Positions 43,727 to 52,912 of a DNA stretch of 64,000 nt are shown here, piece after piece. The DNA comes from Mycobacterium sp. D16Q14 (GTDB lineage: Bacteria > Actinomycetota > Actinomycetes > Mycobacteriales > Mycobacteriaceae). The stretch's first letter is position 1. Every line of letters begins with the position of its first letter. The stretch lies in contig MAEX01000016.1 of NCBI GenBank assembly GCA_002013415.1, forward strand, positions 62,001 through 126,000, in the 5' to 3' direction. Below the pieces are notes generated by a model, which saw only the letters and a program-made list of their open reading frames with translations, was not told the origin of the DNA and searched no databases. A program made the position numbers and the translations under genes.

Positions 43727-45391
43727 ATGACACAGGCCACAACAACCCCTACCGCTTCGGCTACGAAGAGCCCAGTGGAAGGTTTTGTCCCCTTCCCCAC
43801 GGCGCGCGCCGATGCGTACCGCACGGCCGGGTACTGGACCGGAAAGACCGTGGAGTCCCTGCTCCGTACGGCCGCCGCCAGGCGAGCCGATCATCCCGCC
43901 GTCATCGACGAACACGGTGCGATGACGTACGGCGAGCTCGATATGGCCGCCGACCGCGCCGCACATGCGCTCGTGCGGCTCGGGATTACCCCCGGCGACC
44001 GTGTACTGCTTCAGCTTCCCAACCGGACATCCTTCGCCGTCGCGTTCTTCGGCTTGATGCGTGCGGGCGCGATACCGATCATGTGCCTGCCGGGACACCG
44101 GGCCGCCGAGCTGTCTCATTTCATCGACGTGTCCGGTGCCGTCGCGTTGGTGATCGCCGATTCCGCCGGCGGGTTCGACTACCGCCCACTGGCCGTCGAG
44201 CTGTCCGCACAGCACCCTTGCCTGCGCCACATCCTGATCGACGGCGAGATTCCTCCGGGCGATTCGGAACGCTTTGCCCCATGGTCAACCCTGCTGGAAA
44301 CCGTTGAGATTCATAGTGACCTACCGGCCGTACACACCGACACCCCTGCGCTACTCCTGGTCTCGGGCGGCACCACCGCGGCCCCCAAACTCATCCCCCG
44401 CACCCACGAGGACTACGTCTACAACGCCACCCGGGCCGCACAGGTGTGCGGCCTCACCGAGAACGATGTCTATCTCGTCGCACTGCCCGCCGGCCACAAC
44501 TTCCCGCTGGCCTGCCCGGGTCTCATCGGCGCCATCAGCACGGGTGCCACCACGGTTTTCCTTTCAGACCCGAGCCCAGAGTCGGCATTTGAGACTATTG
44601 CCCGGCATCGCGTGTCGGTGACAGCGCTAGTGCCCTCACTTGCCCAGCTGTGGGCACAGGCCACCGCATGGGAACCTGTGCTGCCGGAATCACTACGACT
44701 GCTCCAGGTAGGCGGCGCGAAGCTCGGAGCCGAGGACTCACGCGCGGTGAGGGAATCACTCACCCCGGGGCTGCAGCAGGTATTCGGCATGGCCGAGGGC
44801 CTGTTATGCCTCACGCGCCCAGGCGATCCCACGGACATCCTCGACAACACCCAGGGCCGGCCCATGTGCGAGGCCGACGAGGTTCGCATTGTGGGAGAGG
44901 ACGGCGCCGAGGTCGCCGACGGTGAACCGGGCGAATTACTGGTGCGTGGACCGTACACACTGAACGGGTACTACCGCGCCGAGGCGGACAACGTGCGCTC
45001 CTTCACCGCCGACGGTTTCTACCGCAGCGGTGATCGCGTGCGCGCGCTGCCCGATGGCTATCTGGAAGTCACCGGCCGCATCAAGGACGTCATCCTGCGC
45101 GGCGGCGAATCTATCGCCGCACTGGATCTCGAATCGCACCTACAGACACATCCCGCCGTCTACGCGGCCGCCGCAGTCGGCCTGCCCGATCAGTACTTAG
45201 GCGAAATTGTCTGTGCGGCCATTGTTTTCAATGGTAAGCCGGTGACGGCCACGAAGCTCAACGAGCACCTTCGGGACCGCGGCGCCGCGGCACACTCGCG
45301 AGTAGACAAGCTGGTGGCGGTTCCGTCACTTCCCCTCACCGCGGTAGGCAAGATCGACAAACGCGCCCTGATGGCCTCCTTGACGAGCTAA
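43727..45391 (+). CDS. mbtA: Salicyl-AMP ligase of mycobactin synthesis
   Basis: Activates salicylate as the acyl-adenylate and loads it on the aryl carrier protein. A 554-residue stand-alone adenylation enzyme of the DhbE/MbtA type: AGYWTGKTVESLLR near the start, PALLLVSGGTTAAPKLIPRTHEDY (ATP-binding loop, about residues 206-229), LPAGHNFPLACPG, QVFGMAEGLLCLTR and GDRVRALPDGYLEVTGRIKDVILRGGE, with the catalytic Lys in VGKIDKRAL. ATG at 43727 follows ACGAGGAG. Diverges from mbtF behind the IdeR boxes. mbtB, which receives the salicyl group, is not in the window. Confidence 0.95.
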   Translation: MTQATTTPTASATKSPVEGFVPFPTARADAYRTAGYWTGKTVESLLRTAAARRADHPAVIDEHGAMTYGELDMAADRAAHALVRLGITPGDRVLLQLPNRTSFAVAFFGLMRAGAIPIMCLPGHRAAELSHFIDVSGAVALVIADSAGGFDYRPLAVELSAQHPCLRHILIDGEIPPGDSERFAPWSTLLETVEIHSDLPAVHTDTPALLLVSGGTTAAPKLIPRTHEDYVYNATRAAQVCGLTENDVYLVALPAGHNFPLACPGLIGAISTGATTVFLSDPSPESAFETIARHRVSVTALVPSLAQLWAQATAWEPVLPESLRLLQVGGAKLGAEDSRAVRESLTPGLQQVFGMAEGLLCLTRPGDPTDILDNTQGRPMCEADEVRIVGEDGAEVADGEPGELLVRGPYTLNGYYRAEADNVRSFTADGFYRSGDRVRALPDGYLEVTGRIKDVILRGGESIAALDLESHLQTHPAVYAAAAVGLPDQYLGEIVCAAIVFNGKPVTATKLNEHLRDRGAAAHSRVDKLVAVPSLPLTAVGKIDKRALMASLTS

Positions 45392-45426
45392 GCCTCCCCG
45401 CGCCCGGCCCTGACGCGGATCGCAAA

Positions 45427-45452
45427 AACCGGGGCCCCTAGGGGCCCCGGTT
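45427..45452. terminator. Bidirectional terminator between mbtA and mbtI
   Basis: A perfect 26-bp palindrome with arms AACCGGGGCCCC and GGGGCCCCGGTT around a central TA lies between two convergent genes. An A run on the left side serves as a T run on the minus strand, for mbtI; the plus-strand side has only TT. Suited to stop both transcripts. Confidence 0.75.
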
Positions 45453-45478
45453 AACGCCATATGGTGGCAGTGTGGTGG

Positions 45479-46840
45479 TTATGCCTCACGTTTGATCACG
45501 TACGGGGCGATACTGCCAAGCTTCTCGCAGGTCTCCTCGAACTCCCGATCGGGTGTCGACGCCTCGATGATGCCCGCGCCCGCGCGCAGCCAGGTGTGCC
45601 CGTCCTGCTCGTAGGCCGAACGCAGCGTCAATGCCGCGTCCAGTCCGCCATCCGGGGACATCATCACCACCGCGCCCGAGTAGAGACCGCGCGGGTGATC
45701 GTCGAGCCGTAGGATGGCGTCAACGCCCTCTGCCTTGGGGATACCCGATGCGGTCACCGCGGGGAAGAGCGCCTCCAGCGCATCCATCCGCGTCATCCCG
45801 GCGCTCAGCTCTCCGCTGACGGTAGATCCCAGATGTTGCACACTGCCCCGCTCACGCACGGTCATGAAGTCGGTCACCTTCGTGCTGCCCGACTCGGCGA
45901 CCTCGGCTAGCTCGGCGAGTGAGCTGCGCACGGAAATCGCATGCTCCACAATCTCTTTGGCATTCGACTCCAGATCGTCGCGCGCCACCCGGTCTGCGTC
46001 CTCGCCCCGGCCGAACGCGCGGGTTCCGGCCAACGGCTGCGTGATGATGGTTCCGTCCGCCTCGACCGCCGCGACGAGTTCGGGGCTGTAGCCGAGGGCA
46101 CGAATGCCGCCGAGCCGCAGCAGGAACGAGCGCACCGGCGTGTTGTTCTGACGGCCCAGGCGGTAGGTGGACGGAAAGTCCATGGCGAACGGCACTTCCA
46201 CGCGCCGCGACAGAATCACCTTGTGGTACAGGCCCGATCGGATCTCGGCGGTGGCGATGCCCACGCGGCCGCGGTAGTCGGATGGGTCCGGAACCAGGTC
46301 GATCGACGCCGGCACCGGCACCGCGGGGGCACCCTGATCGAGCACCCGCCTGATCTCGTCGACATAGCTCTCTTCGCAGACCGACACTCCGTCGGCCGTA
46401 ATCACGACCTCCACCCGGGGGACGAAAACCCGCGCCATCGGAGTACCCGGGGTCAGCCTGTGCTGCAGGCCAAAGCGGTACGTGCCGAACTCGAAGGCGA
46501 CCCACCCGAAGGCGCGATGCACGCCGTCGGAGATCTCGTTCACCGCTCGTTCGAGGGCGGCGCCGGGGTGCCCGGACCAACCGCGTTTCTCCACAGCTCC
46601 ATCGCGGATGATGCGCAGTCCGTCGCTGTCGAGTTCGACGGAGGCGCGGGCGCCAATGGCGAGCACCCATTCGCCGTCACGTTCGTAAATCAGGTACTCG
46701 TCGCCGCTGCGCTCGGGGATTTCCTGGGCGAGAACACTGGCGAGGTCGGCCGGCGCAAAACCGTCCGGCAGGCCCTCCTGCACAGAAACCCAGGTCTGGG
46801 CGCCGGTATCGGGATCTACGACCGTACTCATCTTCGACAC
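45479..46840 (-). CDS. mbtI: Salicylate synthase
   Basis: Turns chorismate into salicylate via isochorismate, the first step of mycobactin synthesis. A 453-residue chorismate-using enzyme of the TrpE/MenF fold. AEIRSGLYHKVILSRRVEVPF, RSFLLRLGGIRALGYSPELVAAV, TQPLAGTRAFGRG, LESNAKEIVEHAISVR and FPAVTASGIPKAEGVDAI closely follow M. tuberculosis MbtI as recalled (450 residues); the catalytic Glu and Lys positions lie in these blocks. GTG at 46840 or ATG at 46831 may be the start. An IdeR box ends six bases before it. Confidence 0.96.
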   Translation of the reverse strand: MSKMSTVVDPDTGAQTWVSVQEGLPDGFAPADLASVLAQEIPERSGDEYLIYERDGEWVLAIGARASVELDSDGLRIIRDGAVEKRGWSGHPGAALERAVNEISDGVHRAFGWVAFEFGTYRFGLQHRLTPGTPMARVFVPRVEVVITADGVSVCEESYVDEIRRVLDQGAPAVPVPASIDLVPDPSDYRGRVGIATAEIRSGLYHKVILSRRVEVPFAMDFPSTYRLGRQNNTPVRSFLLRLGGIRALGYSPELVAAVEADGTIITQPLAGTRAFGRGEDADRVARDDLESNAKEIVEHAISVRSSLAELAEVAESGSTKVTDFMTVRERGSVQHLGSTVSGELSAGMTRMDALEALFPAVTASGIPKAEGVDAILRLDDHPRGLYSGAVVMMSPDGGLDAALTLRSAYEQDGHTWLRAGAGIIEASTPDREFEETCEKLGSIAPYVIKREA

Positions 46841-46845
46841 CTGAG

Positions 46846-46864
46846 TAAGCCTAGCCTATGCTAA
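46846..46864 (-). promoter_or_regulatory. IdeR box upstream of mbtI
   Basis: On the minus strand TTAGCATAGGCTAGGCTTA matches the consensus at 14 of 19. It lies directly in front of mbtI, so transcription is probably nearly leaderless and strongly iron-repressed. Confidence 0.75.
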
Positions 46865-46939
46865 GTGGCTCTGGTACCCGCCCGTAACATGACCTCCGCC
46901 ACGTTGCCAGGCCCCATCTAGCGCGCTTCGGCGTTCCTG

Positions 46940-49651
46940 TCAGCCGGCCGCAAGTGCCTGTCGCGCATAGGATCTGACATCCGCGTCACCATCTTGCAGC
47001 GCGCCGGTCAGTGCATCACGAACGGAGGGCTCCGTCGAGGCCCATTGGCTCAGACTCAACACGGCCGACTTACGCACATCCAGATGCGGATCGTCCAGCG
47101 CCCGCGCCAGCGGCGGTACGGCCTGCCCTGGACGTGCTCCGGCCAAGGCGCGCACCGCACCCTGACGGATCTGCCAGGCCGGAGCCTTCAGTGCCTCCTC
47201 TACGGCATCGAGGATCTGATCATCGACCCCCAGCGCACCCACGGCCGTCAACGCCGCGGCCCGCACCAGCGGATCACGATCACGCACCAGCACCCGCACC
47301 GTCGCACCACCGGCGACCAACTTCGCTAGCCCATTGGCTACGGCTATGCGTACCTCGCGGTTCTTATCGGCGGCGGCGGTGGCAATGGACACCGCATCGT
47401 CCACCGACACCAGGGCGCGTACAGCTTCGATGCGGACTCGATGATCGGAGTCGCGCACGGCCGCCACATAGGCGGCAGGATCACCGACCTTCCGGGCACT
47501 CGCCACATACAGCGCGGTACTGCGCACCAAGGGGTCGGGCGCTTTAACGTGATCACGGATCGCTGCAGGGTCCTCGAGAACCTCCACGAGCTCCCGTGCG
47601 CCATCGGCCGCGGTGCGACGCACGGACGCATCGCTGTCCCCCAACGCATTCAACAAGGCATCCTCGTAACCCGCGGGTATGTGCTCGGTGAGCGCTGCGA
47701 TCGCGGTACGGCGCACACCCGGATCATCATCGGTGAGGTACTGCAGCAGTTCCTCCACGGTGGGAGCCTCCAGCGACAGCACCGCGGCGATCCGCGGGGA
47801 CGGCGGCTGTTCGGCTTCCGCAGCGATCACGTTCGAGATACGGGCGGCCGGTGCTTTCCCACCCATGAGTTCGGGCTGATGCACCGGGATCGGATCGGTC
47901 TCCCCCGACGGCAGGTCGTCGAGACCCGGTACCGGGACGAAATACGGTGCGACGGGGCGTTTCACGAAGTCCATGTCACCGTCGACGGTCTTGTGCAGGT
48001 TCAGGTGAAAACGCCAATTCACGTCGTCACGGTCTGGCAAGTCTGCCCTGTCGTGGTAGAGGCCCCACCTCGATTCGGTGCGGGTCAATGACGAACGTGC
48101 CGCCATCTCGGCACAGTCTCTGATGAACGACACCTCGGCCGCCCGCATCAGCTCATGGGGGGTGCGCGCGCCGATCTGACCCACCTCTTCGGCCATCCGC
48201 TCGAATGTCTGCACGGCCAACGACAGCTTGGCCGCCGTCTTCGGCGGGGCCACATAGTCGTTGACGAACCGGCGAAGCTTGTACTCGACCTGAGGCTGCG
48301 GTGGGCCGTCCGGATGGCGCAGCGGGCGGTAGATCAGCTCGTGCGCCTCTTTGACCTGGTCAACCGGGAAATCCAGCGGTGCGGGTGTTTTCGAGAGTGT
48401 CGACGCCGCGTGCTCACCGGCCAGATCGCCGTACACAAAGGCACCGATCATGTAGTTGTGCGGCACGCACGCCAGGTCCCCGGCCGCATACAGGCCGGGC
48501 ACCGTGGTGCGAGCATGCTCGTCCACCCACACCCCTGATGCGGAATGACCGCTGCACAGACCGATCTCGGAGATATGCATCTCGATGTCGTGGGTGCGGT
48601 AGTCATGCCCGCGATTGGCGTGGAACGTGCCGCGGGTGGGTCGCTCGGTGGTGTGCAGGATGCTCTCCAGCGCCGTCAACGTCTCATCCGGCAGGTGGGT
48701 CACCTTGAGATAGATCGGGCCGCGCGCGGATTCGATTTCGTTCTTGACCTCCGCCATCATCTGGCCGGACCAGTAGTCGGAATCGACGAAACGCTCCCCT
48801 TGCGCATTCACCTGGTAGCCGCCGAAGGGGTTGGCCACATACGCGCACGCGGGACCGTTGTAATCCTTGATCAGCGGATTGATCTGGAAGCACTCGATCC
48901 CCGACAGTTCGGCCCCGGCGTGGTACGCCATCGCGTACCCGTCCCCCGCGTTCGTCGGATTCTCATAGGTGCCATACAGATACCCGGATGCCGGCAGACC
49001 CAGGCGACCACATGGCCCGGTCGCCAGAATCACCGCCTTCGCGCCGACCGTGACGAACTCACCAGTGCGGGTGTTGAAACCCGCAGCGCCGATCGCCCGG
49101 CGCCGTGATATCCCGTCGGTTCCCGCACCCAGGTCTTCGGTGAGGACACGCACGGGCATGACCCGGTTTTCGATGCGAATCTTCTCCCGCATCGACTTCT
49201 GCCGCAGCACGCGGTACAGCGCCTTCTTGACGTCCTTGCCCTCGGGCATCGGCAACACATAGGCGCCCGATCGATGCACGCGTCGCACCGCGTACTCGCC
49301 GTGCTCGTCCTTCTCGAACTTGACCCCGTAGCGTTCCAGTCGCTGCACCATCGCGAATCCGCGTGTCGCGGTTTGATACACCGTGCGCTGGTTCACGATC
49401 CCGTCGTTGGCGCGGGTGATCTCCGCGACATAGTCCTCCGGCTCGGCCTTGCCGGGGATGACGGCGTTGTTCACGCCATCCATACCCATTGCCAGCGCAC
49501 CGGAGTGCCGCACATGCGCCTTCTCCAGAAGTATCACCTGGGCGCCATTCTCGGCTGCCGTTAGTGCCGCCATGGTCCCGGCAGTTCCGCCGCCGATCAC
49601 CAGGACGTCACAGTCCAGCCGGATGGCGCTAGCGAGTTCAGGGATCTGCAT
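46940..49651 (-). CDS. AprA/fumarate reductase-like flavoprotein with C-terminal HEAT repeats
   Basis: A 903-residue protein. Residues 1 to about 600 are a flavoprotein of the succinate dehydrogenase/fumarate reductase/APS reductase family: CDVLVIGGGTAGTMAALTAAENG at the start (GGGTAG at 20-25), SGALAMGMDGVNNAVIPG, a GPCGRLGLPASGYLYG block, GLCSGHSASGVWVDE and GLYAAGDLACVPHNYMIGAFVYGDLAGEHAA. These last blocks resemble AprA (adenylylsulfate reductase alpha) more than SdhA. Residues about 650-903 are HEAT/PBS-lyase-like repeats (DDPGVRRTAIAALTEHI, DSDHRVRIEAVRALVSVDD, DPHLDVRKSAVLSLSQWA). No signal peptide, so cytoplasmic. Last gene of a coupled operon with an importer and ferredoxin; reaction unknown. 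Confidence 0.85.
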   Translation of the reverse strand: MQIPELASAIRLDCDVLVIGGGTAGTMAALTAAENGAQVILLEKAHVRHSGALAMGMDGVNNAVIPGKAEPEDYVAEITRANDGIVNQRTVYQTATRGFAMVQRLERYGVKFEKDEHGEYAVRRVHRSGAYVLPMPEGKDVKKALYRVLRQKSMREKIRIENRVMPVRVLTEDLGAGTDGISRRRAIGAAGFNTRTGEFVTVGAKAVILATGPCGRLGLPASGYLYGTYENPTNAGDGYAMAYHAGAELSGIECFQINPLIKDYNGPACAYVANPFGGYQVNAQGERFVDSDYWSGQMMAEVKNEIESARGPIYLKVTHLPDETLTALESILHTTERPTRGTFHANRGHDYRTHDIEMHISEIGLCSGHSASGVWVDEHARTTVPGLYAAGDLACVPHNYMIGAFVYGDLAGEHAASTLSKTPAPLDFPVDQVKEAHELIYRPLRHPDGPPQPQVEYKLRRFVNDYVAPPKTAAKLSLAVQTFERMAEEVGQIGARTPHELMRAAEVSFIRDCAEMAARSSLTRTESRWGLYHDRADLPDRDDVNWRFHLNLHKTVDGDMDFVKRPVAPYFVPVPGLDDLPSGETDPIPVHQPELMGGKAPAARISNVIAAEAEQPPSPRIAAVLSLEAPTVEELLQYLTDDDPGVRRTAIAALTEHIPAGYEDALLNALGDSDASVRRTAADGARELVEVLEDPAAIRDHVKAPDPLVRSTALYVASARKVGDPAAYVAAVRDSDHRVRIEAVRALVSVDDAVSIATAAADKNREVRIAVANGLAKLVAGGATVRVLVRDRDPLVRAAALTAVGALGVDDQILDAVEEALKAPAWQIRQGAVRALAGARPGQAVPPLARALDDPHLDVRKSAVLSLSQWASTEPSVRDALTGALQDGDADVRSYARQALAAG

Positions 49652-50394
49652 CAGGCAACAAGCTCCGTATTATTCAGTGCGGCAAGAATTTCGGTGCGCA
49701 AAGCGCTCCGATCGCTGTCGGGCTCGCGAGGGCTGGGAACATCCAGTAGCGCGCGCAGCGGGTGGCCGGCCCGGCCCAGGACCGCGATTCGGTCTCCGAG
49801 CAGTAATGCCTCGTCGACATCGTGTGTCACGAACACCACCGTGGTTGGATGGCTGCGCCACGTATCGATCAACAGGCGCTGCATGCTCGCACGAGTCTGG
49901 GCATCGAGCGCTCCGAAGGGCTCGTCCATCATGACCGCGCGCGGAGCACCCGCCAAGCCGCGAGCCAACTGGACACGTTGGCGCATACCGCCCGAGAGGC
50001 TCTTGGGCAGGTAATCCTCGAACCCGGTCAGGCCCACATCGTCGATCCAGGTCTGCGCCGCCGCACGCCGCCCCGCACGAGGCACACCGCCCAGCCTCAG
50101 CGCTAGTTCGACATTTGATTGCACAGTGCGCCAAGGCAATAAAGCATTGTCTTGGAACACCATGGCCCGATGGCGTGAGGTGGTGACAACCCTTTCGCCA
50201 TCGGCGCGGATGGTGCCGGAATCCGGCGGGAGCAGCCCGGCCAGCGCGCGCAGCACGGTGGACTTTCCGCAGCCCGAGGGCCCGGTGAGAACCAGGATCT
50301 CGGCGGGGCGCACGGTCAGGCTGAGACGATCCACCACCGTACGTCCCCCATAGCCGAGGGTGACTCCATCCAGCACGAGGGTTGAGGCGCTCAT
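49651..50394 (-). CDS. ABC importer ATPase, nitrate/sulfonate/taurine family
   Basis: A 247-residue SsuB/TauB-type ATPase: Walker A GPSGCGKST near residue 40, Q-loop VFQDNALLPW, signature LSGGMRQRVQLARGL, Walker B VMMDEPFGALD and switch VTHDVDEAL. ATG at 50394 overlaps the permease stop (ATGA); the frame extends to 50595 inside the permease gene. Its stop overlaps the flavoprotein start by one base. It energises uptake with the two genes upstream. Confidence 0.92.
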   Translation of the reverse strand: MSASTLVLDGVTLGYGGRTVVDRLSLTVRPAEILVLTGPSGCGKSTVLRALAGLLPPDSGTIRADGERVVTTSRHRAMVFQDNALLPWRTVQSNVELALRLGGVPRAGRRAAAQTWIDDVGLTGFEDYLPKSLSGGMRQRVQLARGLAGAPRAVMMDEPFGALDAQTRASMQRLLIDTWRSHPTTVVFVTHDVDEALLLGDRIAVLGRAGHPLRALLDVPSPREPDSDRSALRTEILAALNNTELVA

Positions 50395-51269
50395 GAACGC
50401 GCCTCCTCGGCACGGGGCAGCCACCGCGTCACCCGGCGCCCGACCAATTCGACAGCAGCCGACGTCAGGAATCCGAGAACACCGATGGTAATGATTCCGA
50501 CGAACACATCCGGGTAGGCCAACACCGTGTACGACTGCCAGGTCCGATATCCGACTCCCAAACGGCCCGAGATCATTTCGGCTGATATCACACATATCCA
50601 GGCAACGCCGATGCCGACGGACAGCCCGCCGAACACGCCGGGAAGACTACCCGGTAACACCACGCGCAACAGCACATCCCAGCGGCCACCTCCGAGGGTG
50701 CGGACCGATTCCTCCCACAGCGTGGGCAGCGCACGCACCGCATGGCGCGTACTCACCATGATGGGGAAATAGGCCGCCAGGAAGGTGATGAACACGATCC
50801 CGGCCTCGTCGCTGGGAAACAACAGGATGGCCACCGGCACGATCGCGATCGCGGGAATCGGGCGGGCCAATTCGGTAAGCGGGCCAAAGATATTCGCGAA
50901 CAGCGGGGAGCGTCCCAGCCAGATACCGGTGATGACGCCGAGCACCGCGGCGAGGCCGAACCCGGTGAGGATCCGGACGGTGGACTGGCCGAGGTCTAGC
51001 CAATATTGTTCGGTACCAATGCGCTTGGCGAGCGCGGAGACGATCTCGGTGACCGTGGGCAGGGTGTCGAATCGCAGCCCGAACCGCACCTTGTTGGCCG
51101 TCAAGAGCTGCCAGAGCAGTACGACAGTGGCCACGGACGACGCCCGGACACCCCAGGCCAGATACCGCGAACCCTGTCGCCGGGGATTCGCGGCCACATC
51201 GGTCTGCTCCCCGGCGGGGGCAGCCGCGACAGTTCGCGGTCTGGCCTCCAGGATCGGTAGGCTACTCAC
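50391..51269 (-). CDS. ABC importer permease, nitrate/sulfonate/taurine family
   Basis: A 292-residue, six-helix permease of the SsuC/TauC type. The cytoplasmic coupling loop EESVRTLGGGRWDVLLRVVLPGSLPGVFGG shows the EAA-like motif that contacts the ATPase. GTG at 51269 overlaps the binding-protein stop by four bases. Likely imports the anion bound by the lipoprotein upstream. Confidence 0.92.
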   Translation of the reverse strand: MSSLPILEARPRTVAAAPAGEQTDVAANPRRQGSRYLAWGVRASSVATVVLLWQLLTANKVRFGLRFDTLPTVTEIVSALAKRIGTEQYWLDLGQSTVRILTGFGLAAVLGVITGIWLGRSPLFANIFGPLTELARPIPAIAIVPVAILLFPSDEAGIVFITFLAAYFPIMVSTRHAVRALPTLWEESVRTLGGGRWDVLLRVVLPGSLPGVFGGLSVGIGVAWICVISAEMISGRLGVGYRTWQSYTVLAYPDVFVGIITIGVLGFLTSAAVELVGRRVTRWLPRAEEARS

Positions 51270-52663
51270 GATGCCGCCGCCAGTGCCTGCGTGTAATCCA
51301 GGGAGGTTGCGCCGGGGTGGGTGGAGATGTATCGGCTGGCGCCCGCGCTCGTGGTGAACGGATGCAACCCGGCCGAATCCCGGACCCACCAGGCGTGGTC
51401 GGCGAACCACCGAGTGCCCAGTACGGCGTCGGCGACGTAGGCGGCGCGGACCTTCTGACCGGCCGCGTTGGCGGCATTGACGGCTTTCAACAGCTCCTGC
51501 GGGGTGGCATACACCTGCGTGGAATCCTGACCGTCGAACCAGATCTCGGCGGCGCGGACCGGGTCTGCCCCGTCGGCGGGGTGCAGCACCAGCGGGTTGG
51601 CCTTGGCGGCCAATTCGGTCTCGTAATTCTTCGCACGCGTCGTGTAGGCCTGACGCAGCAGACCGTCCTGCACAAACTCGTCGATGTTGAAATCGGCGAA
51701 GTCCCCGATCGATTTCAGGTAGGGCACATCGCTGGTGAATGCCTCGATGAGTGAGGGCTTGAGGGTGGTGTCGAACGACGTGCCACCCGGCCCGTTGTAG
51801 AGGTACACCACTTCCTGGGGTAGGCCGCTGCCCTCGGCCACGATGCGAGCCGCCTCGAGAGACTTTTCGTGGATGAAATCGGTGGCGTCTAGTTGGGCCT
51901 GCAGGAAGGCATCGAGTACCTCCGGATGCTGCTTGGCATAGTCGCGGCGCACCACCACACCGTGGAAGGTCGGAACATTGAGCTCGGCACCGTCATAGAG
52001 GAGCTTGGCCTTCTTTTGAAAGACCAGCAGGCCCGGCCAGGCCACGAACTGTGACAGCGCCTGCACCTGACCGGATTCCAGCGCTGAGGCACCAACCTGT
52101 GGCTGCTGGTTCAGCACCTCGACATCCTTGGCTGGGTCCAGACCGTCGTTGTGCAGCGCGCGCACCAGCGTGCCATGCCCCGCCGAGCCGACACTCGCGG
52201 ACACCTTCTTGTCTTTCAGCTCGGGAAGCGTGGTGATCGGCGAATTCGGCGGCACCACAACCATGTTGAGCGCACCCTTGGCGTTGTACCCGGTGATTGA
52301 TACCAGCTCGGTGCGTGCCTTCTCATTGGCTTGGGTCTTGGATCCATTGATCAGCAGCGGGTAATCGCCCATCGAGCCGATGTCGATCTTTTCGGCGAGC
52401 ATCTGTGCGGTGATCGGCGCTCCGGTGTCGTAGTCCTGCCACTGCACGGTGTACTTGTTTCCGGTGCGCGAACCGGCCTCGGCGAGCCGCTTCTCCAGAT
52501 ACCCCTGGGCGCGCAGCAGCGTGCCGGCGGTCACCGTGTTGATGGTCTTCGACTGATATCCGACAACAACGGTCACTTCGTTGGCCGAGCCGGACCCGGA
52601 GTCCAGGGAGCAGCCGGTGAGGAGGGCGAGAAGCAAAGCGGAGAGAAGGGCCGTTCTCTTCAT
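51266..52663 (-). CDS. Substrate-binding lipoprotein, sulfonate/taurine/nitrate-type, long form
   Basis: A 465-residue exported lipoprotein: MKRTALLSALLLALLTGC, lipidated at Cys18. The family signature is a SsuA/NMT1-like fold: YQSKTINTVTAGTLLRAQGYLEKRL, IDIGSMGDYPLLING, KDKKVSASVGSAGHGTLVRALHNDGLDPAKDV and FVAWPGLLVF. At 465 residues it exceeds the usual 310-340 by about 120, the excess lying in the C-terminal third (ATPQELLKAVNAANAAGQKVRAAYVADAV). The real start is the ATG at 52663 with AGGACAC upstream; a longer frame to 52864 runs across the ferredoxin gene. Substrate inferred as a sulfonate or related anion. Confidence 0.88.
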   Translation of the reverse strand: MKRTALLSALLLALLTGCSLDSGSGSANEVTVVVGYQSKTINTVTAGTLLRAQGYLEKRLAEAGSRTGNKYTVQWQDYDTGAPITAQMLAEKIDIGSMGDYPLLINGSKTQANEKARTELVSITGYNAKGALNMVVVPPNSPITTLPELKDKKVSASVGSAGHGTLVRALHNDGLDPAKDVEVLNQQPQVGASALESGQVQALSQFVAWPGLLVFQKKAKLLYDGAELNVPTFHGVVVRRDYAKQHPEVLDAFLQAQLDATDFIHEKSLEAARIVAEGSGLPQEVVYLYNGPGGTSFDTTLKPSLIEAFTSDVPYLKSIGDFADFNIDEFVQDGLLRQAYTTRAKNYETELAAKANPLVLHPADGADPVRAAEIWFDGQDSTQVYATPQELLKAVNAANAAGQKVRAAYVADAVLGTRWFADHAWWVRDSAGLHPFTTSAGASRYISTHPGATSLDYTQALAAAS

Positions 52664-52676
52664 GAGGTGTCCTGAC

Positions 52677-52904
52677 TTAACGGAGGAGATAGGGCATGTT
52701 GACGGTGACGGCACCGGTGGGACAGCGGGCCGCGCAGGGCCCGCAGTACCAGCACTCGTCGACGTGCATGAAGGCCTTGCCGTTTTCTGGATTGATCGCC
52801 AGCGAATCCAGTGGGCAGATGTCCACACACAGCGTGCAGCCGTCGATACACAGCGATTCGTCAATGGTGACCGGAACGTCGATACGGTTGTTGACCAATG
52901 TCAT
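52677..52904 (-). CDS. Small ferredoxin with two [4Fe-4S] motifs, AprB-like
   Basis: A 75-residue protein with eight cysteines in two sets: C19, C23, C26 and C30 (C-x3-C-x2-C-x3-CP), and C51, C54, C57 and C61 (DECWYCGPCAARCP). The second set with CW-x-C and the ending AVTVNMPY resemble AprB, the electron-transfer subunit of APS reductase, though AprB is about twice as long. It sits 8 bases after the GntR stop and 13 bases before the binding-protein gene, inside the operon of the AprA-like flavoprotein, its probable partner. ATG at 52904. Confidence 0.9.
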   Translation of the reverse strand: MTLVNNRIDVPVTIDESLCIDGCTLCVDICPLDSLAINPENGKAFMHVDECWYCGPCAARCPTGAVTVNMPYLLR

Positions 52905-52912
52905 GAGAGTCC

